Of a stretch of DNA of 64,000 bases, positions 1 through 14,360 are shown piece after piece; the first letter of the stretch is position 1; each line of letters starts with the position of its first letter. The position numbers and the translations under genes are program-made. The stretch is taken from the NCBI GenBank assembly GCA_026168455.1, contig CM047426.1, forward strand, positions 28,641,058 to 28,705,057, read 5' to 3'. The notes beneath the pieces were generated by a model that made no database searches, was not told where the DNA came from, and was given only the letters and a program-made list of their open reading frames with translations. This DNA is from Theocolax elegans. Lineage: Eukaryota > Arthropoda > Insecta > Hymenoptera > Cerocephalidae.

Positions 1-3000
1 GACAACTAATATTCTATTATAGAAAATAGAAATGTTAACATTTAGTATAATAAGTATCATAAATTAATTTTTGCAAAAATGACACTTCAAAATAAAATTG
101 TTTAATGGAAGCTACTTTACGATTCGTTACTGTATCTCAAGAGCACTTGTCATTATTAGTGCCGACTTTTCTTTTGAAAATCTTTTGAAGTTAAGTTTTT
201 AATCAATTGTGTAATGTGTAATGGGAACATCAAAAGAAAATCTTGTGTGACGTTAAAACGTATTTAAAAATAAAATCGGCTATATTATAATAGAGGGAAA
301 TATTATATTGCTGCATAAAATTATCAATTATCTAATTTAGTATAATATTTTGATCAATATTTATTATAATAACGATTTATAATAATTCAATACTGATGAT
401 AAAGTTGACATTACAATTCCACAATTTATATTAATTCATATAATATATAGTAAAGACGTATACGCAATTTTCAAGCTCTTACGATCGAACGCAGTAATTA
501 TTTTCGTCCTCGTCTGCGTGACCTCGCCTTAGTATCATCCTTCAAATTTTGGATCCTTTATATTAAGTTGTTATAGATAAGTGTCAAACTCAATTAATAA
601 TAATTTGTCATTGAAAGGTATGTACTGAGATTGGTGATCCAGAAAAGAGTGTCTTTTGTCGTGCTTGCGATTTCTGTTGAAAGCCCTAAGGTTCCGTTAT
701 GCAAAGGCGCAGACTTGCTTTTGTTTTGTATAAGTACGAGTCTTAACGTTTCGCTCAACTCGTTTTTCATACCGTCTAATATACATTATGTTACAATATA
801 CACAGTATGTACCCTAGAATAACCAAATAAAAAAATATGTCGAATTGTGGGTATATTGCGTACTTTTATTATAAAAATATGTATAAAAAGATAAATAATG
901 TTAATTCTATCTATTGATTATGGTAAAAAATGCTAAACATAGTATAAATAATTTATGAATAATTACAAAGTATTAACAAAGTATGTAATAACTCGTCAAA
1001 TATTTGATTATCGTTTGTTCACCTTTTTGCAGTGATCTTTCGAGAGGCAGGAGCTAAATGGTAATTGATGTGCAGCTACATATCACGTGGGCGTGACACA
1101 AGCAAATTCGATGACGGTGTGGGGATCGTTACTGCTTGTCTCGACAATGACATGTTATCGGCAAATGCGAAGGTGGTCTCTATATACACACACTATCGGT
1201 ACATCTATCATATGAAGGAGTATATTAACTGTGCACTTCTATATGTGGCTAGTAGATTATAAAGTAATCAGCATGAATTTTTGAGAAAATTTATAGGAAT
1301 TGATAATATTATAAAAAAAATTTAAATATAATTTATTGAAAATTTTGAATTTCTGTAGTGCTGCGTTTGAGTCAATCAAAAGTGAGCTATAAAATTTATG
1401 TCTAACTATATAACTGGCAAGCATCATGAGTACAGTGGTCTGCATTTTTGTCTGTTATTTTATCGACAAGATAGTTGAACTTGATTACAAGTACTGCCAA
1501 GATTTTAGATACCAAACTTGACCGCTGTACTGTTATTGCTACTCGATTGTATTGTTAAAACTACCTAACGCAAGACAGTACAATTAAAATAAAATAAAAA
1601 ATTGTATTTAACATTTATACGAGGGCTAAGTATAATGTAGTGTTGACGACATTGTGCAATAATTCTTGGAACAATACACACGTGCCAATAATGGTGAGTT
1701 ATATACGAAACGTTTTTAATCATCGGATACATACATACATATATATATGAAAGTAATGATTATGCAAAGCAAATGCCATATAATTCGTAAATGCTGTAAT
1801 AATTTAATTATAACTTAAGATAAATCGATAAAATTTTAAGTAACTATAATTGTCACCCCATATTGCGTTAGCGTATTTAAAAATTACTTTCACGATATTA
1901 GAAAAAAAACTTCATTTTTATAAATAATGAAATAATAACAAGGACACCTTCAAAAGGCTTCACTTTAAATGCTTGTAACTTCTAAACAATCAAATACTAA
2001 TACTCAAACCAAAGTTTAATGAAAAAATGGCATTAAATAGATATAATCGAATTAAAAATTTGAAGAAATTTAGCTTAAAAAATCAATAAAATTTGTAGTG
2101 TTTAATTTTTAAAAATTACTATAAATATATGAATATTTGCTATAAAATATAGTAAAATTTATAATGTTTCAAGTATATCCCACCCTCACTATAATATACA
2201 GTAAGTTTTTTAAAACCATTTTTGTACGTGTAGAATCAAAGAGTATCTACAAAATTTTTCGTTTAAAACAAAAACTTTTTAATATTCTCTAAAAAATTTG
2301 TTCTTATCATAGAATTTGTTAATAAAATTTGTAAATACAGAAAATTAAAAATTTCTACCTCCCTACAACAATAAAAATGAAAGAAAGCAAATAAATCATA
2401 TACGTACACAACATTAAGTAACAACCATACATTTTTATTAAAAATATTAAATCAAGAGAATTTACATAAAGATGTTGGTAAGAATGTAACAAATTTTTAC
2501 AATGACGGAAATAACAATCAGAAAGCGCAAAATATAAAATTTCGTCGGCACAATATCCAAGAGTTGTGAATATCGATGCATTCATACCTCGCGGCATCGC
2601 ACGGAATTCATCAAAGTTAGTCAAGCGCGTTGAAAACGTGCAAATGACTAAAATCTTTACGAAGTACATATACTCGAGATTGCTATTTGAATAAGTCAAA
2701 GGTCCCGTGGTAAAGCAAACGTTGTGCTTTCACTCTCGTTCGCTCGCGCACACACCCAAGGTAACACGTGTATACTTTGGGTGTGTGTGTGTGTGTGTGT
2801 GTGCATTCATACACGTATACTATGCGCGTCTGATTGAAGAACCGAAAATTGTTACAATCGCTTCCCTTTTCTACGCTATCCAGAATCAGTATACTTTTCT
2901 CTGTCTTCTGTCATTTTAATTACTGTGAATATTTCAACCTCGTGATTAACACATGCTAAATCTATTAAAATATCTATATAATACTCGTGAATTCAATTTA

Positions 3001-5930
3001 AATTTTTAGATTCTATATACATGTTCAACTAAACTTGAAAATTAAATTTCTTTTCCAGATAAATTTGGTTAATAATTGTTTTACCTACTTGCATATTAAC
3101 AATTTCTACTAATACAAGCCATGATTACAAAAATTTGATTTTCATAGTATAATTAAAATGATTTTAATATATGTAAGTTATACTTTTAGCAATGCATTGT
3201 TGAGCATAATATTGAATGGGCAAATTGTTGCACAATTACAATTTTAGAAAATAATCTTTCCCGTAATTAATGCACGAGTGGCTCATGTGATATTTCACAT
3301 TCTCTAATTGTAAGATACGAGCAATTTTACGACGCTCCGTACAACTGTGCAGTCGATACTAAAAAAAGGAGCCAATACAATATATTGTAATGCCTTCGAC
3401 AATGAAGTAACCCAAATATACATATATGTATATAATTGTTGCATTATCGTGGAGCTTCCAATTAAACGTTTTTCGAATCTATTAAAGTTTTGACTATACG
3501 ATGACACTCGTTTCGTTATATATTAACGACTTGTCGTAAATTTTAGAAACAACAAAAAACTGTCTATGCAAATTAGCTAAGTTTATTGCTTATTCACGTT
3601 GCATTTCTAGTTTAAATCTGGCGCATAAGTAATGTTTATGTTTCTCGCAGTCGTTAAGATCGATTAATTTAAAAATGTTAATGATAAGATATTTCGGTAT
3701 GTAGGAGCGATTTCGTCGAAAGTATATACTCAAAAGTTTGAAACCTAACAGTAGCTATTAAGCAATGCATATAAATTGTCTTTGAATTTTCTTGAATACT
3801 GATCATCTCACTTTCAATTGGTGTATTCTGTAACCGTCCTAATCCTATAATATAATATCTGTAATTTAAAGCAAGATAAATTATTTGGTTTTCATCTTAG
3901 TTTGGAGCATCTATTGGTTAAGTGTTACATAGCTGGGTCGTTATATTTTAACGTAATTTCTTCAATAATACCTTAACAGAAATCACGTACCATTTAATAA
4001 GTAATAAATAATTTTTTTAATAGAATGGACGAAAAGCGGGTAAAAAGTAGGCGAAAAATATCTGCTTGAAAATCTGGAAACGTAATTTGAATATTTTGAA
4101 GTTATGGTTATTCCATTAATTGCTAAGGAAATGGGACAAAAAATGTTTCAGCACTATGTATTTTCTAGCAATATTTAACATATTATTATGTAATGCGCAT
4201 AATAAATAAATATAAAAAAATTGAGAAAAAAATATTACCTACTTTTATAATTACTCATACGATGAATTTTTGTTCATAAAATTATAATATTTTGAGAACG
4301 TAATATCAGTTTATTTAAGGTTAAGGTCATACCTAGGTGAACAAAAAGTATTACCAAAAAAAGTAAAATAAAAAATTCACTTCCTCCGTTCTAAAATATT
4401 CTTGTCATTATGCTTGCAGACGCTATATTTGTATAATTACTACTTAATATGTAGTCTAATTTCCGTGAAATAATTGTGCACCTTAAACACGCAAAGAATA
4501 TCCATTATTATCTAAATTCGAGAAAACATCGTAATATTATATCTCGCATATAGTTTTCAAAACCGACAAGGTTTCTTTATTAAGACGGTTGAGCCACGTA
4601 GATTCCAAAATCTTTAAAACGAGGACGACCATTACCCACGACCTTACAGTCCATCGTCATCTTCCAATTAACGAAAGTTTACAGCCTACCTATACGATTA
4701 GTAGAATATATCCAAATAAAATTTAAAGCGGGAATAAGGCACGAATTGCTCTAGGCCATCCTCAATCCCATGTATCATTGTATAGATCAGTTCCTTGCAG
4801 GAATCGAATTGTACCTATATATTGCCATAATAATTTTTTTCTTCTCTCGTCAATAACATATTACAGACACTTGTTTTATTTTTGCATAGAATTGCATTGG
4901 TTATCGCATGTTAGGAGCGTAAATGACTCTGCAATTAATTTTACATTGCGATGAATGTGTCGTTAACTTCTTTGGTATTTCTCAAGAGAATATAACTTAA
5001 ATCGTAGAATTTTTGAATGTTTGCGTTGATGCAAAATGATTTTTATTAAGATACCAGAATTTTTAGTAAAGTAAATAAAATTGACTATTTTATATTAACA
5101 TTCAATTTGAAAATGTAAATAAAGTCTGCAAAATAAATATAGTTTACAAGCTATCATCAATAGCCAATATATCTTCGAAACTATATTAATATTTAGATTT
5201 ACAATAAATTGCGACCTTTTTTTAAAAACAGTATTAAAAGTAGTACGATTATAAAATAACTATAAGAGTAATGAATTTTACACGATATCCAGGGTAAAAA
5301 ATGTTATGTATTAGAAATTTATTATATTTTACAGATATATTGATATAATAGTTGAACATTAAATAACACATGATATAGATATTTATTTACTTTAGTGCAA
5401 ACGTTATGCTCTAATATAAAGTGTAATGCAGATGAGACAATAGGATATTATATTGAAAGAACAATAGGTCTACATACTTTTAAAATACAAAGATACTATT
5501 TTACCAGGAAGTTTTAGTGATTATACACTAATCACATTAATTATGCAATGAAATAATTAAGTTATCTAATAGTTAATAATTTGATAAACATTAATATGTA
5601 ATTTACATTCATTTATTATTAATAATTATATTGAATATTTTTAATTTAATTATGTGCAAAAAAATCAAATTTTATTTAAATATACTCCCTGTTCCTTAAA
5701 ATTTCGAAGAAAATCAATCTCTTCTAAAAGCACTTCATCCTATGTATACATGCTATCCTATGTATAATATGTAGATTAGCATTTAGATGCGGAATTACAA
5801 CATTCGATGAAAAAAAAATCTCCATCTGTTAATTCCATAATTTCGAAGCTATTTTGTCCCTGACTCAATTCGATATTGACCAGAAACTGCGAAAAATATT
5901 TGGGTGGGGACGAAAACGTATTCATGGAAC
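1..5930. other. gene-poor AT-rich stretch
   Basis: I see no gene I can support here. The sequence is AT-rich, with a (GT)n microsatellite at about 2780-2803. A diverged relative of the window's palindromic repeats lies at roughly 1890-2215: its second half resembles the 37462-37694 palindrome (the 'tcccacc...actataa' block), and its first half resembles the 25738 element. Short open frames at 631-822 and 1065-1262 lack convincing codon pattern, splice context or recognisable domains. Confidence 0.6.
2780..2803. repeat. (GT)n microsatellite
   Basis: Twelve uninterrupted GT units. Confidence 0.95.
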
Positions 5931-5931
5931 G

Positions 5932-5980
5932 TAGGTCAAGTTAGTATAAAAACTCGTGTGGCACATCTGCCAAATCAGTC
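5932..5980 (+). promoter_or_regulatory. core promoter of the first cuticle gene
   Basis: TATAAAA lies at 5945-5951 and an arthropod-type initiator TCAGTC at 5975-5980, about 30 bases downstream. TAGGTCA at 5932-5938 sits just upstream of the TATA box and matches a nuclear-receptor half-site of the HR3/ROR type. Nuclear-receptor control of cuticle genes during moulting is established in insects; its use here is inferred from one half-site only. Confidence 0.7.
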
Positions 5981-6050
5981 TAGTTCGTTTTGCGTATTCC
6001 TTCGCTTTTTTGTGCCACCGTACCAACCACCAACTCCCCCAGCCAGCAAC

Positions 6051-8941
6051 ATGAAGATGGTGCGTGTACATTAAGTGATATTAATATTACCAAGATTACA
6101 ATTTAATTTTAAGAAACTTGTGCGCGTTTTTTTTATTTTGAACATAACAATATTTATATACAGAATCAACACACTACATTATGTAGAAATTATAAACAGT
6201 GCATTTAAAATTATTCGTAAAAGACAAATACAATTAGATATTATATAATTTTTTAGGATAACATATAAAGTGATTTTTATTAAACATTACTAGTATTTAA
6301 AATATTAAAGAGGAAAATTTAAATTCAAAATTAAAAAAAGATAGTATACAAATGCGTTTGATTTAATTTTGCAGGTGTATATATACCTAATTGCTTATAA
6401 CGCTTGCGAAACCGATTTCTCGGTGTCAAACCAAAAACGGGAAAACACAATTTCGAGAAACCGTGATAAGGGAAACACGTAAAATCGAATAAACAATGGT
6501 TGTATTTCTCAAGGACTGTCAGTTTACAATGAGTAAATGGTCCTCAAGTTAACCGACGAGTCCACGTTGTTTCTCTGCTTCGTTATACTTTATAACAAGT
6601 TCAGGACTTTTGTTAGTCTGCTTTATAAAGAATCGCAAATTTTATTGTCTAACGTACGATTCGCCCTTCGTTCGAGTTTATTTTATTAACAAAATAAGTT
6701 GAAACTGAGACTATCACTAAATACTTTGTTACTGCTATTGCACGTATATTAGATTAACTAAACTCATAAAAATAATAAATTCATTAACTTATATTATTTT
6801 ACACTTTTGATAGACAAGGGCAAATAAAATCGGGAAATTTTATCCATATTTCACCTACTTTCATTTACTTCACCTATAAATCGTACTTATATCCTAGAAA
6901 ATGCCAAAGTGCTATAAAATCACGTGAAATTAGAGCTATAAGCCGTAATTAAATTAATTTAACGTTATAAAGAGAACGATTAAAATAGTCTCAATTTATT
7001 ACATAAGCCTCTTTCACTTGTAAATCCGCGTAGCTAACAACACTCAGCGAAATTCCACGTAAGCATCATACATATCAATTCTACCTTTTTCTCTAAATTT
7101 TGTTTAAAAAATTAAACCGAGCTTGAGAAAAGTCATAAAGTTTAAATTTTTGTAAGCTATGCTTGAAATTCGAAAACTCTTAAAGCCAAAAAAGAATATA
7201 CAAAGTAACGAAACGAAAACGTGTATAAATATATATATATATATATGTAAAAGTTCGACGGGAAAATCCATTCCCTGTAGGATGAGCCAACGAGGTGCCT
7301 CCTGCACGCAACGATGTATTCAAAGCGACCGCAAACGATCAATTCCATCACTCGCGGTAGATTTGCACGTTGCGCAATGTCGCGTCGCGTGGACGCGATC
7401 GGCGCGCAAAGCGATCGTTAAATCGCGAGGGAAAGGATCGGTGATTTTTTCCACGACGGGGCGGCGAGGCGAAGGAGCGTCTTCATAGTTTGCACAACCG
7501 GTTTAATGGTTGCCCCCACTGATGAAAGTGTTTATCACTCTACTGATTGTATCTCGCGCCCCATAACTGATCATCTTCATACGCGTTATTGTCCATGTAA
7601 TCGATCTTTTTATTTGTTCGCGTTTACTCTCTTTTACACCGAGAATTGATTTCCAACCATTTTTATCCTGTATACATCGTAAACGTGGGATCAACTATTT
7701 TTCTGGTAAATTTTATCCTAGTAAAATTTTATACATAATGAAATTTATCCTTTCATGTGCTTTTATCATATTTACAGGATAAAAATTATTACAAATTTTT
7801 CTCCCTGTATTTGTAAACTTATTGTTAGTTATCCATTATTACAAATTTTTCGTTCCATATTTTACCTTGAAAAAATATTATTTTTCACTTATTAATAAAT
7901 TTGATGAAATAAGTATTATTCCAGAATGTTTTATTATACTAATAGAGTAATTGTAAAAAAATGTTTAATCATCCGCATCTACAACTTCGATCTCTACGCG
8001 ACTTATCAAGCATTAATCATTTTTATACACAGTTGTTTTGTAATTTAAATAATTACCATGTCTTTATACGTTTGTTTGAGCAAAGGTATAATGAGTTGAT
8101 TTTTTGCTTTTGCCTATGCTGCAACAAAATCAACGTTTCGATAAATAATTTTAATCAGGCTATATTTTATTAAAAACATTCGTTAAAATAACTATGGAAG
8201 ACATTACACAAACACTTTAAGCTAAAATTCATAAAGTATACACAATTTGCAAGACACTGAATTTCAATTATTATTATTACCTATCAATTTGTAAGAGCTC
8301 AATTCTTATTTAAACTTCATGTGCAAGCGAAAATGTGATTGTTACATAACTCAAGTATATTTTAAACAAAAAGTCATAAATTTATATATTTAAATGTATG
8401 ATGTTATTGCTTTCAATATAAGAATTAAATTCTCAAAATATATTGAAAATTTCAAATTTACGATAACGAAAAGAATACGTATAATGTGTAAATCTGAAAT
8501 GAATATAATTACTAATGAAATTAAATATTAATAAATAAAATAATCAAAAGAAATAGTTATTTTGTCAACCCAAGTTCAATTTAATAATAGCAATAATTAT
8601 TGTTACAGTTCGTAGCCTTCGCCGCTCTATTGGCCGTAGCCGCTGCTCTCCCTTCGCGCAGGGAAGTTGCTCCCGGATCCGAAGTTGTCTTGGTCAAGGA
8701 GACTCCCTCCGACAACATTGGTCTTGGTGAATACAAATTCGCATACGAACTGTCTGATGGACAAAAACGTGACGAGTCTGCCCAGGTTGAGACCCGAGGA
8801 GCCGATGAAGAACCCATCCTTCGCGTTCGTGGATCCTTCAGCTGGGTAAACCCCGAAGACGGACAGACTTACACCGTTAACTACGTTGCTGATGAGAACG
8901 GTTTCCAACCAGAAGGCGCTCACATTCCCAAAGACAATTAG
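6051..8941 (+). CDS. RR-1 family cuticular protein (two coding exons)
   Basis: Predicted 113-residue secreted structural protein of the chitin-based cuticle. Coding exons: 6051-6059 (Met-Lys-Met, donor GTGCGT) and 8609-8941 (acceptor TTACAG), joined in phase 0. Residues 1-17 form a hydrophobic, alanine-rich signal peptide. Residues about 43-110 form the Rebers-Riddiford chitin-binding region: aromatic YKFAY, GSFSW, then the signature YVADENGFQPEGAHIP, typical of RR-1 (soft cuticle) proteins. The start is chosen because it follows a good TATA/initiator promoter and because three paralogs in this window share the same three-codon first exon. AATAAA at 8958-8963 follows the stop. The 2.5-kb intron holds a CpG-rich patch at about 7290-7490. 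Intron placement is inferred from sequence, without transcripts. Confidence 0.87.
7290..7490. promoter_or_regulatory. CpG-rich patch in intron 1 of the first cuticle gene
   Basis: This part of the intron is much richer in G, C and CpG than its AT-rich surroundings, with many CG-containing words such as GCGATCG and CGCGTCGCG. The open frame crossing it has no recognisable domain. An intronic regulatory element is the simplest reading, but that is inference. Confidence 0.3.
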
Positions 8942-8969
8942 ATTAGTTTTTTTAGTCAATAAATTAGTT

Positions 8970-10316
8970 TTTTAAGAAAATTTTTTTTTTCATTTTTTGT
9001 GTACAACTCTCAAATTCCTATACTGTGACCCCCAATATTCCTATATTTTAATAATATAAATCGGCATATTTCAAATGGAAAATATAACTAGGAGTATCAC
9101 AAACCAATCTTGATTTTGCCATATAGCATTAATAAAATTTTTTAGATCAACTTTAAAACACAAATATTTAGCCGAGAATATTCAATCCACACATTAGCAC
9201 ATAAATCGTTCGGTAAATTTACACGTAAAAAGTGACACAACACTTAAATATTTAAAGACAATTTTAAAAAAATTTTGAAAACTATGTTCTAAAATACATA
9301 AACTAACAGATTAATTAAGAATGTAATATGTCATATAATTTAAAAAAGTATACTATTATTTAAACATTAACGTGTATAATATTACTTTTTCATTTAAATT
9401 CTGCGTAAATAATCATCAGAAAATTGAATAATTGCGATTATAATTCACTAAGGTGTGTATAATTTATACTTCGCGTAAAATACACTTAAGTGAACGTGCA
9501 GCAAGAAAATAAAATGCTTTCCTTTGCACTAGTACATGCAATGCGCAATTACAAGGTACTTTGGCTTCATTTCTTAAAGACATGCACAGTATTATTAAAA
9601 TTCAAAATTCGTATATTTCACAGTATTTGTAAAAAGATACCATCGCGCATATAATTTAACAAAATGTATTATTTCAAAATTATAATTTACATTACAACTT
9701 TACATTATTAACATTGTAACCAGAAATAATGATTGCAATTAATAACGTAATCGATCAAACGTGCAAAATATTTTTTGCAAATATACGAAATTCATTAATA
9801 ATCAAAATTTTAAGCTCTTGGAATCAGTATTTAATCTATATTTGTAGTTACATATAAATTACACGTATATATAAATAATAATATAATTATAAACTAAACC
9901 AGCAGAAAGTGCTAATTGACAAAGCAAATTTCTTAATAATTCATTGAATCACAATCTTGGTAGTAATACGCACAATGAGTAAGTTGTAAGTCAGTATATT
10001 ATAAAAGACACTTTACATCACTTGGTTACAGCATTAAAACTATCTGGTAAACGCATCACACACATCTCAAACACATCGCCACGCCTTTTTGTCTCGCAGA
10101 GAGTCTTAATTTACGCGCTTTCTCCAAGATGTGGCGCGATCAAAGTGACGAAAGACATTATTTTGGCGTGATTCGCATAATTTAGATGAAAGATATTGAT
10201 AATTTTATAATTGCAGCTATTAAAGAATGTTCTTCGGTACAAATACTCAAGTAAGCTGTGGTATTAAAACTCATTTTTACGTTACCTGTCAAACAAATTA
10301 ATTCTTTGGTTGTGTA

Positions 10317-10348
<32 letters not shown>

Positions 10349-13330
10349 CACACACACATGTATATATTGTTCTTTTCGAGCACGCAAAGACGTATTTAAT
10401 TAAAACACTTAGATAATAAACGGGCTTCTTTAAAAAATGTATTTGTTTTATATTGCATGTTAATGCACTTTCTAGTACATAATCTTTCAACGGTATTCAA
10501 AATAGTTTCCCTCTACTTTTCGAATTTCAAGGAGAATTAGATAGGAGAATTTCAAATTGGTCATAAAGTAGAAACTGATGTCTCGCTTTTAATCATTTCT
10601 TTGCAGAAATCAATACATAAATTTCTCTCATTTTTTATGCAAATCGTATATATATATGAAAAATAATTTTTTGAAAGTTTATATACAAAGTAAATATCTT
10701 GATAAATAAACTGTAATGATTCAATATTACAATGTCGTTCAACTATATTCCTTTTCCTCGATATTTCTACAATGGTTATGTAATTAAATATACGTACAAT
10801 AAATAACAAGCTTTCACAGTATTATACTATTCAGTATTCAGATCGTTAATAAAAAAAGCGCAGGAACATTCGAATCGATAAAGTGTCACTGTAGCTTAAA
10901 TAACAAAGGTGTATATATATATATGTATGTGTACAAACAGCGAATCGCCAATCTTCACATGATTTATCTAACGGCAACGGAGCTCACTTAGAATCCACAC
11001 ACGTTATATCAGAGAGTCCTGGAAATCGACGAGTATCGATCGTCACATTTTGCAACTTACCAACATTTAAAGCCATGTACAGCTACTAAATTCGCTATCA
11101 CGCATCACTTGGTATACAAGAATTTAGCAGTCCCGCAAAAATAATAGGATCTTGAAAATAAAATCAAGGATCAGACTGAGAAAGTGATTGTTCGAATGTG
11201 ACAATACAAACTCACATCAATTATGTAAATACCAAGATAAAGAATTTTTGCCAATGAATTTACGTCGATTTTGCGTATTCAAAGTTTAAACACTACTTTT
11301 TGATAAATAATATTTTCAAACAATAATAAATATAACGTATAACATGATAAACATGGGACATTTGATCAGTAACCTAAACTTATTACCCTGATAGCGCAGT
11401 AAAGATTTCACCGATTTCATTACAAACATTATGAATTCTTTGATTGATTTTTCTCTGACACCTGGCATGTCCTAACTTCCCCGTAGTTAAACTTCATTTG
11501 AATTAGTTATTATATTCAGAGATGATTTAGCGATATTTCTTTTCCTATATATACTTTCTACTAAATTTAAACTCGTAACATGCATTATTATATAATCTAA
11601 TGTCCTGATAATTAAGCCAACTCTAATTATCCTTTCCCAGACATTCTTTAATTTCAATTAGACTTAGTTTCTTCACTTTTTTCAATCTCTAAATTCTTTG
11701 CCTCGCCACCTCATCTTCCAGGAAGTTCAAATTTCGTCAAGTCATCGATATATAGCGGATCTATTCGTTCAAATCCATAGAAGGAGAAAGCGCATGTATG
11801 TGATTTTGGGTCACGAGTATGGGAGTGACATCTCCGATTATCCTTTCGACCCTGTAAATCAAGAAGATTTGTTACGAGCACAACCTTGCTGCAAGATTAT
11901 ACCAAGATGCATTAAAACCACATGTATGAAATATCGTGTATAACTCGACCTTTACTCATATTCTGGGCCTTCTGAAAGTGCACGTATAGGCATTAAGAAA
12001 ACTTGATTTTATTAATTGTTCAACAGTCCATGATAAACGTTTATTTGTACCAATAAGAAATTATTTAATACAATCTTCATTAACAACCGTGCCTTTTACT
12101 TTTACTCATCACTGATTTTATCTATTTATTATAAAGGTTGTATTTAAAGGTAATAATAAATACGAATGACTATACTATCATTTGATTTTACGTAATAGAA
12201 ATATCTCTTACAGAGTGCAACACTGACATGTGGCACAAACTCGAATTCTTTTTGGTGATGACTTGTTGTTAGAATTCTATTACAAATGCAAAATTAGTGT
12301 ACGCTAATTAATTTTTACGATGTGCGCGAAAATTTTATTGTAAACAATCTTACTTTTTACTGAACAAAAGAGTGATAAATTCATCATTTATTTCTTTGTG
12401 CAACCAACAATAAACGCTTATTAAGAAAAGTTATTTCGTCATCTTACATTAAATGCAAATACGTTTTATAAATCATCATTAATTTATTTATAATGTAGTA
12501 ATGTTTATAATTTATTTACAATATTAATGTATCCAGTTCTAAAGATGAATTAAAATAAATAGAGTGTTTCTATCTGTGTAATGATTCCGCTGTCTTGATG
12601 CAAATATCTCATAATTACTCTTCATGGCTAAATTAAAGTCTTGATAAAACGCGGTTGCTTTCAGAGTTGCGGATCAAACTTCAATGCTGCATTATAGAAT
12701 AAAAATATCTGTGATAATTTGACTAAAACTGTTTATCGATGTGGCGTGACTATGAGATGTATTTACATCAAGACTGTTGGATTATTACTGTCACGTATCC
12801 TTCAGGACTTATTTCCAAAAATAGGTTGCTCGAGAACTATAAAGGTACAGCGTCGAACTATTTTCATACGACTACTTTTCATTTTATTATTCTTTATAAT
12901 TTTAATTTGATTAACTATAAAAAGTAATTATATTTATATGTCCATTTTAAATCGATGAATGATTGATTTTAAAGTGTTGTTTTAAATAAATAATATATAT
13001 AAAATACATATAGAGCTTTTAGTTTAAGTTTTTTTTTATTTTGTACTTTATGATTTTAAATTCACTTTACATTAGTTTCTAAAATATACCCATAAATTAA
13101 GATGAAGAAACAACTTTTCTCTATAGTGCATTATATTCGTTACTTGAAAAACCTAATAATAAATTTATTATTTATTGCAAAATAAAAAAAAAATTTCTTT
13201 GGCCAATTTATATGATATTGATAATCGATAGAAAACACTAGAATACATAAAAAAAATTTCTTGCATACCTCATTAAAATTAATTAACACACTAATCTTGC
13301 ACGTGTCTTTTTGACATAATTCTGGTGAAT
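8970..13330. other. gene-poor stretch downstream of the first cuticle gene
   Basis: No gene is supported. The stretch contains a self-complementary (TG)n(TA)n(CA)n block at about 10324-10359. The open frame at 11698-11943 resembles nothing I recognise and has no splice or promoter support. Confidence 0.55.
10324..10359. repeat. self-complementary dinucleotide block (TG)n(TA)n(CA)n
   Basis: Alternating TG, then TA, then CA dinucleotides make an almost perfect inverted repeat around the TA core. It could form a cruciform or hairpin and is likely to be length-variable. Confidence 0.8.
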
Positions 13331-13339
13331 CCCCGTAAC

Positions 13340-13507
13340 AATTGAGTATACCAGTCAAACGAAGTCGGCGAGATAATTAATTCTTTTCAGCTCATCATAG
13401 AAGCGTCTTCGAAACCACTTAACGATCCATTCGGCAAGGCCGTACACCGGTTTATCGAAAATAAAAGTCCTCAAGGCGCAGCAGGAGAGAAAGAAGTCCC
13501 TTTTATT
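13340..13507 (+). other. exon-like coding island, unidentified
   Basis: A GC-richer frame of about 55 codons ends in TGA at 13505-13507 and contains a good acceptor (TTCTTTTCAG) at about 13390. Read from that acceptor it gives about 39 residues, beginning LIIEASSKPLND and ending GEKEVPFI. It has many G-starting codons and balanced composition, unlike the flanking AT-rich DNA. No ATG lies in the frame and I recognise no family. The minus strand is also open across this island, so the direction is uncertain. It may be a terminal exon, an old coding fragment or chance. Confidence 0.25.
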
Positions 13508-13689
13508 TGATGATATCGAATTCGGAAGAAGGTAGTAACAGTAAATATACAAACTATTTCGTAATCATCGATCGATTGATCCTCGTGGGATTTTGTTTCA
13601 TTGGTGTAGTATTTAATGGGTTTTTTGACGGTGCGACTCATCGGTTTGTTTCTTTTTCAGTTTTTTTTTATTCACGAATTTATAAGCGC

Positions 13690-14360
13690 CGATTATAAAA
13701 TCAGAGAATCTAGGTCCAACGATTAAGTAAAGGGTTCGAGACGTGATCGGCGATAATATTTATATTTTGTTAATTTATTCAAGAAAAGGTCGGTTACGTT
13801 ACGATAAAATTATTAATAAAAGTAAATATATATTTATTATTTGCTTTCGTATTATTGTTTGTATATAACAACTTATTTTGAAAACAGTCTAATTTTTATA
13901 TAAATATTCATTTATTTGTGATTATTAAATAATCATGAAAAGTTCCAAGTTTCATTTTAAAAATTGAATTTCTGTATTTAGATAGAAGTTTACAGATATA
14001 AAATCTCATCTACACGACCTTGAGAATATATTATAGAAATTGTCAAAGTATAAGAGTGTATAAGTACGAATGTCAAAGACGGATGACTGTCGTATATGTA
14101 TTACCGCGATAAATAAAATTTACGAAAGGAACCATCAAATTCTACATTTCTATATGCATATTGCTACACTATAAAATTCACTGTCGAGACTATAATCTTA
14201 GATTTTAGCTTAATAAATGCTACTCGGTTGCATGTTGCAGGTTAAGTATATAATTGTCAATATACCTACAACATTTCATTATCAGATCTTACATAATACA
14301 AAAAAATTACATTTTCGCATTTCTTACAAGATTAGAAAATTAATTTATTAACTTCATATC
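13690..14360. other. AT-rich stretch without a gene
   Basis: I see nothing identifiable before the mobile-element compound that begins near 14362. Confidence 0.5.

Noticed and set aside
631..822. 63-codon open frame with a hydrophobic start and a nearby AATAAA
   Set aside because: The start codon is not ATG, and there is no clear promoter, splice site or domain. Composition fits chance in AT-rich DNA.
1065..1262. 65-codon open frame in a slightly GC-richer patch
   Set aside because: No recognisable domain, splice context or codon pattern.
7159..7488. 109-codon open frame in the first cuticle gene's intron
   Set aside because: It is open mainly because the CpG-rich patch lacks stop codons, and the product resembles no protein.
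11698..11943. 81-codon frame with a few cysteines
   Set aside because: No signal peptide, splice signals or recognisable motif. The start is not a strong ATG.
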